The notes under the pieces: generated by a model
The model's input: the letters and a program-made list of their open reading frames with translations, nothing else
Told to the model about the DNA's origin: nothing
Databases searched by the model: none
NCBI RefSeq assembly: GCF_006516965.1
Contig: NZ_VHLH01000032.1
Location: 1-47,328, forward strand
Direction of reading: 5' to 3'
Origin: Pararhizobium mangrovi
GTDB taxonomy: Bacteria > Pseudomonadota > Alphaproteobacteria > Rhizobiales > Rhizobiaceae
Length of the DNA stretch: 47,328 bases
Part shown: in pieces, positions 24,738 to 32,846 of the stretch
Position numbering within the stretch: position 1 is the stretch's first letter
Layout: every line of letters begins with the position of its first letter
Position numbers and translations under genes: made by a program

Positions 24738-25570
24738 TGAAACGACAAAGCGAGGCCCGCGCGCCGCTTTCCGACTATCGGCCGGAACATTTTCAGCTCG
24801 CCGTCGAAGGCGCGATCGCGACGATCACGCTCGACCGCCCGGAGAAGAAGAACCCCCTCACCTTCGAATCCTACGCCGAACTGAGGGATACGTTCCATGC
24901 ACTGCGCTTCGACGAAACGATCACCACGGTCGTCGTCACCGGTGCCGGCGGCAATTTCTCCTCGGGGGGCGACGTCTTCGAGATCATCGAGCCGCTGACA
25001 AAGCTCGAAGCGGCCGATCTCCACGCCTTTACGACGATGACCGGCGATCTCGTCAAGGAGATGCGCGCCTGCCCGCAGCCGATCGTCGCCGCGGTCGAGG
25101 GCGTGTGTGCCGGCGCCGGCGCAATTGTCGCCATGGCGAGCGACATGCGCGTTGCCGGCGAAGGCGCCAAGACCGCCTTTCTGTTCAACCGGGTCGGCCT
25201 TGCGGGCTGCGATATGGGGGCCTGCGCCCTGCTTCCGCGCATCGTCGGCCAGGGTCGCGCCAGCGAATTGCTTTATACCGGACGCTTCATGTCCGCAGAG
25301 GAAGGCGAGTGCTGGGGCTTCTACAACCGGATCGTCGGCAAGGGCGAAGCGCTCGCGAGCGCCAAGGACCTTGCCGGTGCGCTCGCAAGCGGCCCGGCTT
25401 ACGCCAATTCGCTGACGAAGCGGATGCTTCACACGGAATGGGCGATGAGCGTCGACGCGGCGATCGATTCCGAAGCGATCGCCCAGGCACTCTGCATGAA
25501 GACGGCGGACTTCCGACGCGCATTCGAGGCGTTCGCCGCCAAGACGAAGCCCGTTTTCGAGGGAAACTGA
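24734..25570 (+). CDS. Crotonase-fold acyl-CoA enzyme without hydratase glutamates (possible ring-opening hydrolase)
   Basis: A 278-residue enoyl-CoA hydratase/isomerase-family protein. The oxyanion-hole segments FSSGGDV (75-81) and GVCAGAGA (123-130) are present, but the hydratase glutamates are absent: the first position is Ile131 and the second is around Asn152/Arg153. Instead the segment [18 protein letters not shown] puts an Asp (D160) where 4-chlorobenzoyl-CoA dehalogenase has its nucleophilic Asp. The ring-opening hydrolase BadI also uses an Asp in this region. It may therefore hydrolyse a cyclic beta-oxoacyl-CoA rather than hydrate a double bond (inference). The start ATG 24734 overlaps the MarR stop. 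Confidence 0.8.
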   Translation: MMKRQSEARAPLSDYRPEHFQLAVEGAIATITLDRPEKKNPLTFESYAELRDTFHALRFDETITTVVVTGAGGNFSSGGDVFEIIEPLTKLEAADLHAFTTMTGDLVKEMRACPQPIVAAVEGVCAGAGAIVAMASDMRVAGEGAKTAFLFNRVGLAGCDMGACALLPRIVGQGRASELLYTGRFMSAEEGECWGFYNRIVGKGEALASAKDLAGALASGPAYANSLTKRMLHTEWAMSVDAAIDSEAIAQALCMKTADFRRAFEAFAAKTKPVFEGN

Positions 25571-25572
25571 CG

Positions 25573-26763
25573 GTGATCGATCCGCGCTTCCTCGACTGGC
25601 CGTTCTTCGAACCGCGCCACCGCGCGCTGGCCGAAAAGGCGGCGGAATGGGCGGCGACGAACGTCGCCTCTCTCGTCGACCATGGCGAGGTGGACGCGAG
25701 CTGTCGGCGGCTCGTGCGTGCCATGGGCGAAGCGGGCTTCCTCGCCTATGCCGCGCCGGAAGACGGCCGCTTCGACGTGCGCTCGATCTGCATCCTGCGC
25801 GAGACCTTCGCCCGCTTCGACGGGCTCGCCGACTTCGCCTTCGCCATGCAGGGGCTCGGCAGCGCAGCGATTACGCTTGCCGGCGACGACGCCATGAAGG
25901 CGCGCATCCTGCCGGACGTGCGTGCCGGACGCTCGATTACGGCCTTCGCCCTGAGCGAACCGGCGGCAGGCTCCGACGTCGCCAACATAGCGCTTTCCGC
26001 AACGCCTGCGGGCAACGACACGATCCGTCTCGACGGCGAGAAGACGTGGATCTCGAACGGTGGCATCGCCGATCATTACGTCGTCTTTGCGCGCACCGGC
26101 GAAGCACCGGGCGCCCGCGGTCTTGCGGCGTTCTCCGTGCCGGCCGACACGCCGGGCCTGACGATCGCCGAGCGTCTGGACACGATTGCCCCGCATCCGC
26201 TCGCCCGGCTTCGCTTCGACGACTGCCGCATTCCGGCCGATCACCGGATCGGGCAGGCCGGCAAGGGCTTTCGCCTCGCGATGACGACGCTCGACATCTT
26301 TCGCGCGAGCGTCGGCGCGGCCGCACTCGGCTTCGCCCGTCGCGCACTCGCCGCCACGATCGAACGTGCGCGCACCCGCGAACTCTTCGGCGCGCCGCTT
26401 GCCGACATGCCGACCACACAGACCGCGCTCGCGGAAATGGAATGCGAGGTCGATACCTCGGCCCTCCTCGTCTACCGCGCGGCATGGACGCGCGATGCCG
26501 GCGCCGAGCGCATTACTCGCGAGGCGGCGATGGCCAAGCTGATCGCGACCGAGCACGCGCAACGCGTCATCGACCGCGCGGTGCAGCTTCACGGCGGCGA
26601 CGGAGTGCGCGCAGGCAGCGTGCCGGAAACGCTCTACCGCGAGATCCGGGCGCTGCGCATCTACGAAGGGGCGAGCGAGGTGCAGAAGCTCATCATCGCC
26701 CGGCAGATGCTGACGCGCGCCGAGGCCGCCGAGACATCGGCAGATACCGAACGAACACGATAA
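25573..26763 (+). CDS. Acyl-CoA dehydrogenase
   Basis: A 396-residue flavoprotein with the standard three-domain layout. [15 protein letters not shown] is the FAD/substrate-contact region of the middle domain, and the C-terminal [18 protein letters not shown] carries the catalytic Glu (IYEG). It would introduce a double bond into a saturated acyl-CoA, passing electrons to ETF. It starts with GTG two bases after the crotonase stop. In this operon it probably oxidises a cyclic or ring-opened acyl-CoA intermediate. The extreme C-terminus is polar and variable. Confidence 0.92.
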   Translation: MIDPRFLDWPFFEPRHRALAEKAAEWAATNVASLVDHGEVDASCRRLVRAMGEAGFLAYAAPEDGRFDVRSICILRETFARFDGLADFAFAMQGLGSAAITLAGDDAMKARILPDVRAGRSITAFALSEPAAGSDVANIALSATPAGNDTIRLDGEKTWISNGGIADHYVVFARTGEAPGARGLAAFSVPADTPGLTIAERLDTIAPHPLARLRFDDCRIPADHRIGQAGKGFRLAMTTLDIFRASVGAAALGFARRALAATIERARTRELFGAPLADMPTTQTALAEMECEVDTSALLVYRAAWTRDAGAERITREAAMAKLIATEHAQRVIDRAVQLHGGDGVRAGSVPETLYREIRALRIYEGASEVQKLIIARQMLTRAEAAETSADTERTR

Positions 26764-26783
26764 TCGATCAGGAGACCCGACCA

Positions 26784-27212
26784 TTGGATGCGAAGGACGA
26801 GGGCACGCGGGACGACGAAGTCTTCCGGATTCTCCAGCCGGGCGGCTGGAAGAAGCCGCGCGGGTATTCCAACGGCGTGATGGCGCGCGGTACCGTCGTC
26901 ATGACGGGCGGGCTGATCGGCTGGGACGGCGATGAAACGCTCGCGGACGGCTTTCTCGCACAGGTAGACCAGACGCTCGCCAACATCGTCGCCGTGCTGG
27001 CCGAGGCGGATGCAAAACCGAACCATCTGGTGCGCCTGACCTGGTACGTTCGCAGCATCGAGACCTATCGCGCCTCGCTGCGTGACCTCGGCGGCATCTA
27101 CCACGACCGGATCGGACGGCATTATCCGGCCATGGCCCTCGTCGAGGTCGCCAATCTGGTCGAGCCCGACGCTCTGGTCGAGATCGAGGCGACGGCGATC
27201 GTTCCGGACTGA
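26784..27212 (+). CDS. RidA/YjgF family enamine/imine deaminase-like protein
   Basis: A 142-residue RidA-family protein. Recognisable parts are GWKKPRGYSNGVMARGTVVMTGGLIGWDG near the N-terminus and the C-terminal HYPAMALVEVANLVEPDALVEIEATA, which is the usual family ending. RidA proteins hydrolyse reactive enamine/imine intermediates to ketones and ammonia. The reductive product of 2-aminobenzoyl-CoA is itself an enamine, so release of the amino group is a sensible role here (inference). The start is a TTG at 26784 with AGGAG upstream; an ATG four bases later is out of frame. It is the last gene of the plus-strand operon. Confidence 0.85.
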   Translation: MDAKDEGTRDDEVFRILQPGGWKKPRGYSNGVMARGTVVMTGGLIGWDGDETLADGFLAQVDQTLANIVAVLAEADAKPNHLVRLTWYVRSIETYRASLRDLGGIYHDRIGRHYPAMALVEVANLVEPDALVEIEATAIVPD

Positions 27213-27541
27213 GACCGCTTCGAGCGGCCTGTCGAAGGTTCGCCGGCCCATGCTTGCGGATGCGCGCACCTGCCCATCGCCCGGCATGGAGCAGTACGCA
27301 TGACGTCGCCACAGCAGGCGAAAGCGTTTGCCCCGCTCTGCGACGTCAGGCGTTGCGAGCGGCCGCATCCGGCCGCTTCCTTGTCCGTAAACCGTAGAAA
27401 AACCGCCGTTGTCTCAAATGTGATCGATGCGTTTGGGCAAATGGAAACGGTGTTCGTGCCACTCTTCCCGTCGTCGAAGAACTCCGCGCTGCGGCGCGGG
27501 GGATCGCTTCGCTGTCTGCAACGAGAAGAGGGGCCCGATTC
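27213..27541. other. Intergenic region with hairpin between catabolic island and surface-glycan genes
   Basis: This 329-base stretch contains no gene I can support. A perfect 8-bp hairpin, AGCGGCCG (27358-27365) and CGGCCGCT (27370-27377) with a CATC loop, is followed by TTCCTTG and could end transcription of the upstream operon, though the T-run is poor. A smaller stem CCGCT/AGCGG lies just after the RidA stop. The later half is richer in A and T (around 27380-27450) and probably holds the promoter of the next gene, but no clear -35/-10 pair is seen. Confidence 0.4.
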
Positions 27542-28477
27542 ATGACCGCGACGGCTGAGGAACGAGAGATCATCGCAGACTGGCAGCCGCGCCATGCCGC
27601 GCTCTTCGGTCATGAACGCCTGAAGCTCAATCACCGCCTGCGCGAAACCGGCCTCTTCAGCCGGTCCGCGCTCGGAAGGCTGATCGAGCAGTGCCCGCCG
27701 GAAGAACTCGGGCTGGAATCCATGTGTCACGAGACGGACAAGCCCGACCGTATCCAGGGCGAGCTCGGCGGGTCTAGCGGCGAGGACGCCATCCGCGCGA
27801 TCGAGAAGGGCCGCATGTGGATGAACGTGCGCCGCATCATGGACTGGTCGCCGGAATACCGCGCCCTGCTCGATCAGGTGTTCGACGAATTCGAACGGCG
27901 CATGCCGGGCTTTTCGACGTTCAAGCGCAACATCGGCGTGCTGATCTCCTCGCCGAACGCCAAGGTCTATTACCACGCCGACATTCAGGGCCAGTCGCTC
28001 TGGCAGATCGAGGGGCAGAAGAGCGTCTTTCTCTATCCCCGCTCCTCGGTCTTCATGGACGATCGGAACATCGAGAAGATCCTGCTTCGAGAGACGGACG
28101 AGGATCTGCCCTACGAGCTCTGGTACGACGACTACGCCGACGAGATCGTTCTGAAGCCGGGCGAGATGATCACTTGGCCGCTCTACGCGCCGCACCGCGT
28201 ACAGAACCACGATTGCCTGAACATCTCGGTGACGATGGAGCACTGGACGCGCGAGATCCGCAACGCCTATGCCGTCCACTACGGAAACGGCGTCATGCGG
28301 CGCACGCTCGGCATCAAGAACGCCTCGACGCGCGATCGCGGCCTTCACGTCTATCCGAAGGCGGCCTCCGCGCTGCTGTGGAAGCGGCTCGGCCGCCAGA
28401 CGAGCGGCGACGTCGTCAAGCAACGTCATTTTCGTATCGACGCCGACGCGCCCGAGGGCCTCGTGACCTACGCATGA
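27542..28477 (+). CDS. JmjC/cupin-like Fe(II) oxygenase (putative)
   Basis: A 311-residue cytoplasmic protein with a JmjC-type cupin core. The segment YYHADIQGQSLWQIEGQKSVFLYP gives the metal pair His145-x-Asp147, and WPLYAPHRVQNHDCLNISVTMEHW gives the distal His218. This is the H-x-D...H facial triad of Fe(II)/2-oxoglutarate oxygenases. The family hydroxylates proteins or small molecules; the substrate is unknown here. The ATG follows a GAGG ribosome site, and the stop overlaps the start of the flippase gene, so the two products probably act in one process. Alternatively it could be a non-catalytic cupin sensor. Confidence 0.7.
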   Translation: MTATAEEREIIADWQPRHAALFGHERLKLNHRLRETGLFSRSALGRLIEQCPPEELGLESMCHETDKPDRIQGELGGSSGEDAIRAIEKGRMWMNVRRIMDWSPEYRALLDQVFDEFERRMPGFSTFKRNIGVLISSPNAKVYYHADIQGQSLWQIEGQKSVFLYPRSSVFMDDRNIEKILLRETDEDLPYELWYDDYADEIVLKPGEMITWPLYAPHRVQNHDCLNISVTMEHWTREIRNAYAVHYGNGVMRRTLGIKNASTRDRGLHVYPKAASALLWKRLGRQTSGDVVKQRHFRIDADAPEGLVTYA

Positions 28478-29868
28478 AGATGCCGGTCGACACGGTTTCG
28501 GGCGACGGCGGCAAGGGCAGACGAACCACCGGCGGGTTGACGCGACGCGTGACGCGGTTGCTCGCCGACCGCAACCTTGCCGACATGGCGGGCGCGTTCG
28601 CCATCAAGACAGGCATGGTCGCGGTCAATTTCGCGCTGATCACGCTTGCTGCCCGCGTTCTCGGCCCCACCCGTTTCGGCATCTATTCGATGGTGTTCTC
28701 CGCCGTCGGTCTGGTCGCCGTGGTGGCAACCTTCGGCCAGCAGATATTCCTGCTTCGCGCCTGGAACGAGCACGTCGCGACCGACGACGGTCCCGGCCTG
28801 AAAGCGTCGCTGACGTTTTCCGCGACACTCGTACTCGCGGGGTGCGTCCTTGCCTTCCCGGCACTCGGCGGCACGCTTTACGTGGCGCACGGCACGAGCC
28901 TTGCGCTTGCTGCGAGCACCTATCTGGTGATCTTCGTCCTGCTCCAGGCGGTGAACCATCTGGTGCGCACGGCAATCGGCATGATTGCAGGCGACGGGCT
29001 CGCGAACTTCGCGATGTTCGTTCCCGCCGTCGTCTATCTGGCCTTCGTGCTCGTTACCGGTGGCGGCTGCGACATCGCGGACATCTTCATGCTGCTCGCA
29101 CTCGGTGCCGGTGCGGCGCTCGTCACGCAGGTGGCCATGGCCGCCTACCGGATCCGACGGCAGTTTCCCGCCGGCGCGCAGATACGCTCACACACGTTCC
29201 GGCGCAGTTGGATACACCGTTCGCTCAAGCTCTGGTTCTCGACGAGCCTGGAGGCCGTCAACCAGTTCCTGGACGTACTTATGATCGGCCTGCTGCTTTC
29301 ACCGAGCCTTGCCGGCGCGTACTTCGTCACCACGCGCATCGCCAACATCTTTCTCGCGGCGGCCGATTCGGCCAACATCATGACGACGCGACGCATTCCG
29401 GACCTCTTCTTTCATCGTCGTTTCGGCGAACTCGCCCGTCTGCTCGACGTCGTCGCCGGCGTGACGCTGGCCGTCATCGTCGTGGGTCTCGTCGCCATTG
29501 CGATCGGCGGATCGTGGCTCCTGGTGCTGATCGATCCCGATACCGCCCGCTTCTACCCGTGGCTGCTCGTGCTGTGCCTTGGAACGGCTGCGCTCGCCGC
29601 GGCGGGGCCGAGCGCGCCGCTGTTGATGATTACCGGCAACGAAGGTCGATATCTCGCGGTCATCGGCGCCGGCGTTGCGCTGAGGATTGCCGGCTTCGTC
29701 GTTCTGACGCCGCTCTTCGGGCTTGCAGGTGCGGCCGTCGCCACGACCGTTTCCTACGTCGCGATCATGCTTCTCCTGCGTGCAGCCGCGATCGGGCGCA
29801 CGGCGCTCGATCCAACGCCGCTGCGCGTGTTCGCAAAGCATCGGCGCGCGCAGGGAGATACCGCGTGA
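28474..29868 (+). CDS. Polysaccharide flippase (Wzx/MATE-like oligosaccharide exporter)
   Basis: A 464-residue membrane protein with about 12-14 hydrophobic helices, starting with FAIKTGMVAVNFALITLAARVLGPTRFGIYSMVFSAVGLVAVV, which is the typical first pair of helices of Wzx-type flippases (the RVLGPxxFGxY motif). A cytoplasmic N-terminus of about 35 residues precedes it. Such proteins move lipid-linked oligosaccharides across the inner membrane. It is translationally coupled to the JmjC-like gene and to the acyltransferase gene. No glycosyltransferase or polymerase is nearby, so the exported glycan must be made elsewhere. Confidence 0.85.
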   Translation: MKMPVDTVSGDGGKGRRTTGGLTRRVTRLLADRNLADMAGAFAIKTGMVAVNFALITLAARVLGPTRFGIYSMVFSAVGLVAVVATFGQQIFLLRAWNEHVATDDGPGLKASLTFSATLVLAGCVLAFPALGGTLYVAHGTSLALAASTYLVIFVLLQAVNHLVRTAIGMIAGDGLANFAMFVPAVVYLAFVLVTGGGCDIADIFMLLALGAGAALVTQVAMAAYRIRRQFPAGAQIRSHTFRRSWIHRSLKLWFSTSLEAVNQFLDVLMIGLLLSPSLAGAYFVTTRIANIFLAAADSANIMTTRRIPDLFFHRRFGELARLLDVVAGVTLAVIVVGLVAIAIGGSWLLVLIDPDTARFYPWLLVLCLGTAALAAAGPSAPLLMITGNEGRYLAVIGAGVALRIAGFVVLTPLFGLAGAAVATTVSYVAIMLLLRAAAIGRTALDPTPLRVFAKHRRAQGDTA

Positions 29869-31073
29869 TGACGGAGCGCGTCGAACCCGAATCGCATGGA
29901 ATGTCGTCGGCCGATACCGTCGAGCGAACCGCTTCCGCGCGCCCGATCGCCATGGCGGATCGTCCGACGACGCTCGATCGCGACACCGGGCTCGTGGTCG
30001 GCATCGAGAACGATTTCGATTTCCTCTCGACCGCTTACCGCACGCTCTTCGCACACTCCGTCGCCACGGTGTTCCAGGGGCCGGAATGGCTCGCCTGCAT
30101 GTACGAAACCCTCGTTCCTGGCCTCGTCGCGCGGCCGCTCGTCATCACCGTTCGCCGCGAGACGGACGGCGCTCTCCTGGCCGTCCTGCCGATGACGATC
30201 CAGCGCATGGGCGGCATCCGCATCGCCCAACCGGCCGATCTCGGCGTCTCGGACTACAACGCCGTCGTCTGTTCGCTCGACGTCCTGAAACGCATGGCGG
30301 AGAACGCCGATCTGCGCGGGGCGCTGCAGGGTGCCTTCGCGGGCATCGACATCGTCTTCTTCCGCAAGGTGCGCGAGCATGCGACGTTGATCGCCCGTCT
30401 GCTCGACTGCCAGGCCAGCACGCCGAACGAAAACAGCACGCACGCCGTCCCCCTCGACGGCGCCGATTTCCAGGACTGGCAGAAGCGCCATCTGAAAAAG
30501 CATTTCCGCAAGGATCTTCGCCGCAAGCGACGCCGTATCGAAGAGGCGCACGGTCCCGTGCGCATCGGCGCTATGGAAACGCTGGAACAGGTCGACGCCG
30601 CGCTCGACTTCATCCATGCCGAACGCACCGCCCGCTTCGCCGGCGACCTTCTGCACGAACCCGCCTATTTCGCCTTCTACCGTCGGTTCGCGCGCACCGG
30701 TTTTCGTACCGGTCGCGCGGTCGCTTACGGTATGACGGCCGGCGACCGTCTGATCGCCGCTGATTTCGGCATGGTCGGCACCGACTTCACCGTCTCGACG
30801 CTTTGCGGCGCCGGCCTCAAGACGTATGGCCGCTATTCGCCGGGCATCCAGTCGCTGCTCGGCCTGATCGAAGCGCGCCACGCCCGTGGCGACCGCTATT
30901 TCGATCTCGGCATGGGCGACGGGAACTACAAGAGCAATTTCGGCGCCACCGGTTCACCGCTCGTCAACCTGACGAGCGTCGCGACGTTCAGGGGACGTGC
31001 GGTCGCAACCGTCTATCACCATGCCAAACCCCTTAAGAGCCTGCTCGTGCGCACATTCCGCGCGGTCCGCTGA
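29868..31073 (+). CDS. FemAB/CelD-like GNAT acyltransferase
   Basis: A 401-residue cytoplasmic protein with the CelD/BcsL-type (GNAT_6) acetyltransferase layout. Early on, FQGPEWLACMYETL is the typical opening. The central basic stretch KRHLKKHFRKDLRRKRRRIEE precedes the second GNAT-like half, which ends in YSPGIQSLLGLIEARHARGDRYFDLGMGDGNYKSNFG, a hallmark of this family. These enzymes transfer acyl or aminoacyl groups to glycans or peptides and are common in exopolysaccharide clusters. The ATG at 29868 overlaps the flippase stop (TGATG). An acyl decoration of the exported glycan is the natural guess. Confidence 0.82.
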   Translation: MTERVEPESHGMSSADTVERTASARPIAMADRPTTLDRDTGLVVGIENDFDFLSTAYRTLFAHSVATVFQGPEWLACMYETLVPGLVARPLVITVRRETDGALLAVLPMTIQRMGGIRIAQPADLGVSDYNAVVCSLDVLKRMAENADLRGALQGAFAGIDIVFFRKVREHATLIARLLDCQASTPNENSTHAVPLDGADFQDWQKRHLKKHFRKDLRRKRRRIEEAHGPVRIGAMETLEQVDAALDFIHAERTARFAGDLLHEPAYFAFYRRFARTGFRTGRAVAYGMTAGDRLIAADFGMVGTDFTVSTLCGAGLKTYGRYSPGIQSLLGLIEARHARGDRYFDLGMGDGNYKSNFGATGSPLVNLTSVATFRGRAVATVYHHAKPLKSLLVRTFRAVR

Positions 31074-31252
31074 CGGGCCCGGGCGCCGTGCCTTACCGTT
31101 CGTTTACCGCGAGCGAACGAAAAACGGCAAAACATAAAGGACTTGGTTACCCGGTTGGTTGATTCTGGGACCCATGAAATGCGAACGTAAGAACGCTTCG
31201 TAGGATCGGGTACGAATGACGGCGGGCATCGGGAATGCCGCCGGGGGATCGA

Positions 31253-32800
31253 ATGTCGAGCGAAACATGCTTCGAGGGGATCGCCGCCGACGGCTGGGCC
31301 CTTCAGCCACATGAAGCCGGAGGTTCCGGCCTCGCGCGATATGTCGGCGTGGGCGTCTTCGCTGCGATGGCCGCCGTTGCGGGCGTCGTCGTTCTGAATC
31401 CCTCGGTCGTCGACCGCCTGCGTTCCGATCCGATGATCGCCGCCGCACTCATGCGCGATCACAGCTCCGAAACCCTCGAGACGGCAAGCCTCGCGCCCGA
31501 TACGGACCTGCCGCGGCCCTCGCCCGGCGTCACGCTGGTGCGCACAAGCCGGGTCACGCGCCCGCATGAACAATTCCATGCGCCGCGCGGCATGAAGACC
31601 ATCGCCCTTTCACGCTCGGGACGGCCCGTGAGTGCGCCCATCGCATCATCGGAGAGCGCGGCGCTCGTCGAGCCGGCGCTTTCCGACGATGCGAAGCGGA
31701 CGATCCGCTCGGCGATGGCGGGAGGTTCCACCTTCCCGAACCTCGCTCGCGGCCTGCAACCTTCGCACGTGCCCGTTCCGACACCGGCGCCCGAACTTTC
31801 GCTTCCGAACGCCGGACCCGAACTGGCCGAGGCTGCCGTCCCGGCGGCCGAGCCTGCATCGGCGGCGCAACCGGTCGAAGGAAGCGAGCCGGTCGTCGCG
31901 GAGGCGGTCGGGCCCGAAGTGGATACCGTTCCCCTGCCCCTTGGCAGGCCGAACGAGCCGGCTGCGGAGAACCCGGCAGCGACCGCCATCGAGGTCGCCG
32001 TCGCCGAGCCCGTGACCACGCCGGTCGAGACCGAGACGGTAGAGGATGTCCCGGCGCCGCTCCCGGACGCACCACTTCCCTCTTCCCGTCCGCAGCCGAA
32101 CTTGACGGCACAGCCCGCGCTTACGGCCGAGCCGACGGCACCGGAAAACTACGAGCTGGCCTACGCCAAGCCCGAGACCGTGACACCCGAAACGATCCGG
32201 CCGGAAACCGTCAGGCCCAAGATCGCCGCGCCGAAGATCGTCGAACGGAAAGTCGCGACACCGAAGATCGCGAAGCTGGAAACCGTACGGCCCGAACCGG
32301 CTGCGCCGGAAGCGGCCGCACCAAAACGCAACGGCAACTTTCTAAGCCGGCTCTTCGGCTTTTCGCACAAGTCGCATCTGGCGAACGTCGGCACCAACGT
32401 CGCCGTCTACTCGATCAAGGACGCGACGGTCTACCTGCCGGGCGGCGAGACCCTCGAAGCCCACTCCGGCATGGGCCGGATGACCGACGATCCGCGCTAC
32501 ACGCGCGCCAAGAACCACGGTCCGACGCCGGTGAACGTCTACAATCTGACGATGCGCCGGCACCTCTTCCACGGCGTGCAGGCCGTGCGCATGCTGCCGG
32601 CCGACGGTCAAAAGAAATACGGCCGCGACGGCTTCCTTGCCCATACCTACATGCTGGCCGGCCGGCCCGGCGAGTCCAATGGCTGCGTGGTGTTCAAGAA
32701 CTATTCGAAGTTCCTGAAGGCCTTCAAGAACGGCAAGATCAACCGGATGGTCGTGGTCGCCGACCTTTCCGACCTGCCCACGCAGGTCGCCTCGCGCTGA
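31253..32800 (+). CDS. Membrane-anchored DUF2778 (Tlde1-like) protein with Pro/Glu-rich linker
   Basis: A 515-residue protein. A short N-terminus is followed by one membrane segment (YVGVGVFAAMAAVAGVVVL, about 29-47), then a long Pro/Ala/Glu-rich periplasmic linker. Residues about 303-358 contain imperfect PETV-type repeats. The C-terminal domain (about 380-515) has the DUF2778 pattern ending in HTYMLAGRPGESNGCVVFKNY, with His and Cys in an H...SNGC arrangement like L,D-transpeptidase-fold Tlde1 proteins. It may cut or exchange peptidoglycan cross-links. I prefer ATG 31253 with GGGGG six bases upstream over ATG 31235. The 179-base gap upstream shows a stem CGTTCG/CGAACG (31097-31119) without a T-run. 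Confidence 0.78.
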   Translation: MSSETCFEGIAADGWALQPHEAGGSGLARYVGVGVFAAMAAVAGVVVLNPSVVDRLRSDPMIAAALMRDHSSETLETASLAPDTDLPRPSPGVTLVRTSRVTRPHEQFHAPRGMKTIALSRSGRPVSAPIASSESAALVEPALSDDAKRTIRSAMAGGSTFPNLARGLQPSHVPVPTPAPELSLPNAGPELAEAAVPAAEPASAAQPVEGSEPVVAEAVGPEVDTVPLPLGRPNEPAAENPAATAIEVAVAEPVTTPVETETVEDVPAPLPDAPLPSSRPQPNLTAQPALTAEPTAPENYELAYAKPETVTPETIRPETVRPKIAAPKIVERKVATPKIAKLETVRPEPAAPEAAAPKRNGNFLSRLFGFSHKSHLANVGTNVAVYSIKDATVYLPGGETLEAHSGMGRMTDDPRYTRAKNHGPTPVNVYNLTMRRHLFHGVQAVRMLPADGQKKYGRDGFLAHTYMLAGRPGESNGCVVFKNYSKFLKAFKNGKINRMVVVADLSDLPTQVASR

Positions 32801-32846
32801 TCGGCAAACGGTCGAACAGAGCGCTTCCGCATAAGCCTGAACCGCT

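Noticed and set aside
27300-27545. An 81-codon open frame in the intergenic region before the JmjC-like gene
   Set aside because: No ribosome site, no recognisable motif, Arg/Ser-rich composition, and it runs over the start of the next gene.
31097-31119. Stem CGTTCG/CGAACG after the acyltransferase gene as a terminator
   Set aside because: Only six base pairs, a long loop and no T-run downstream on the plus strand (an A-run follows instead).
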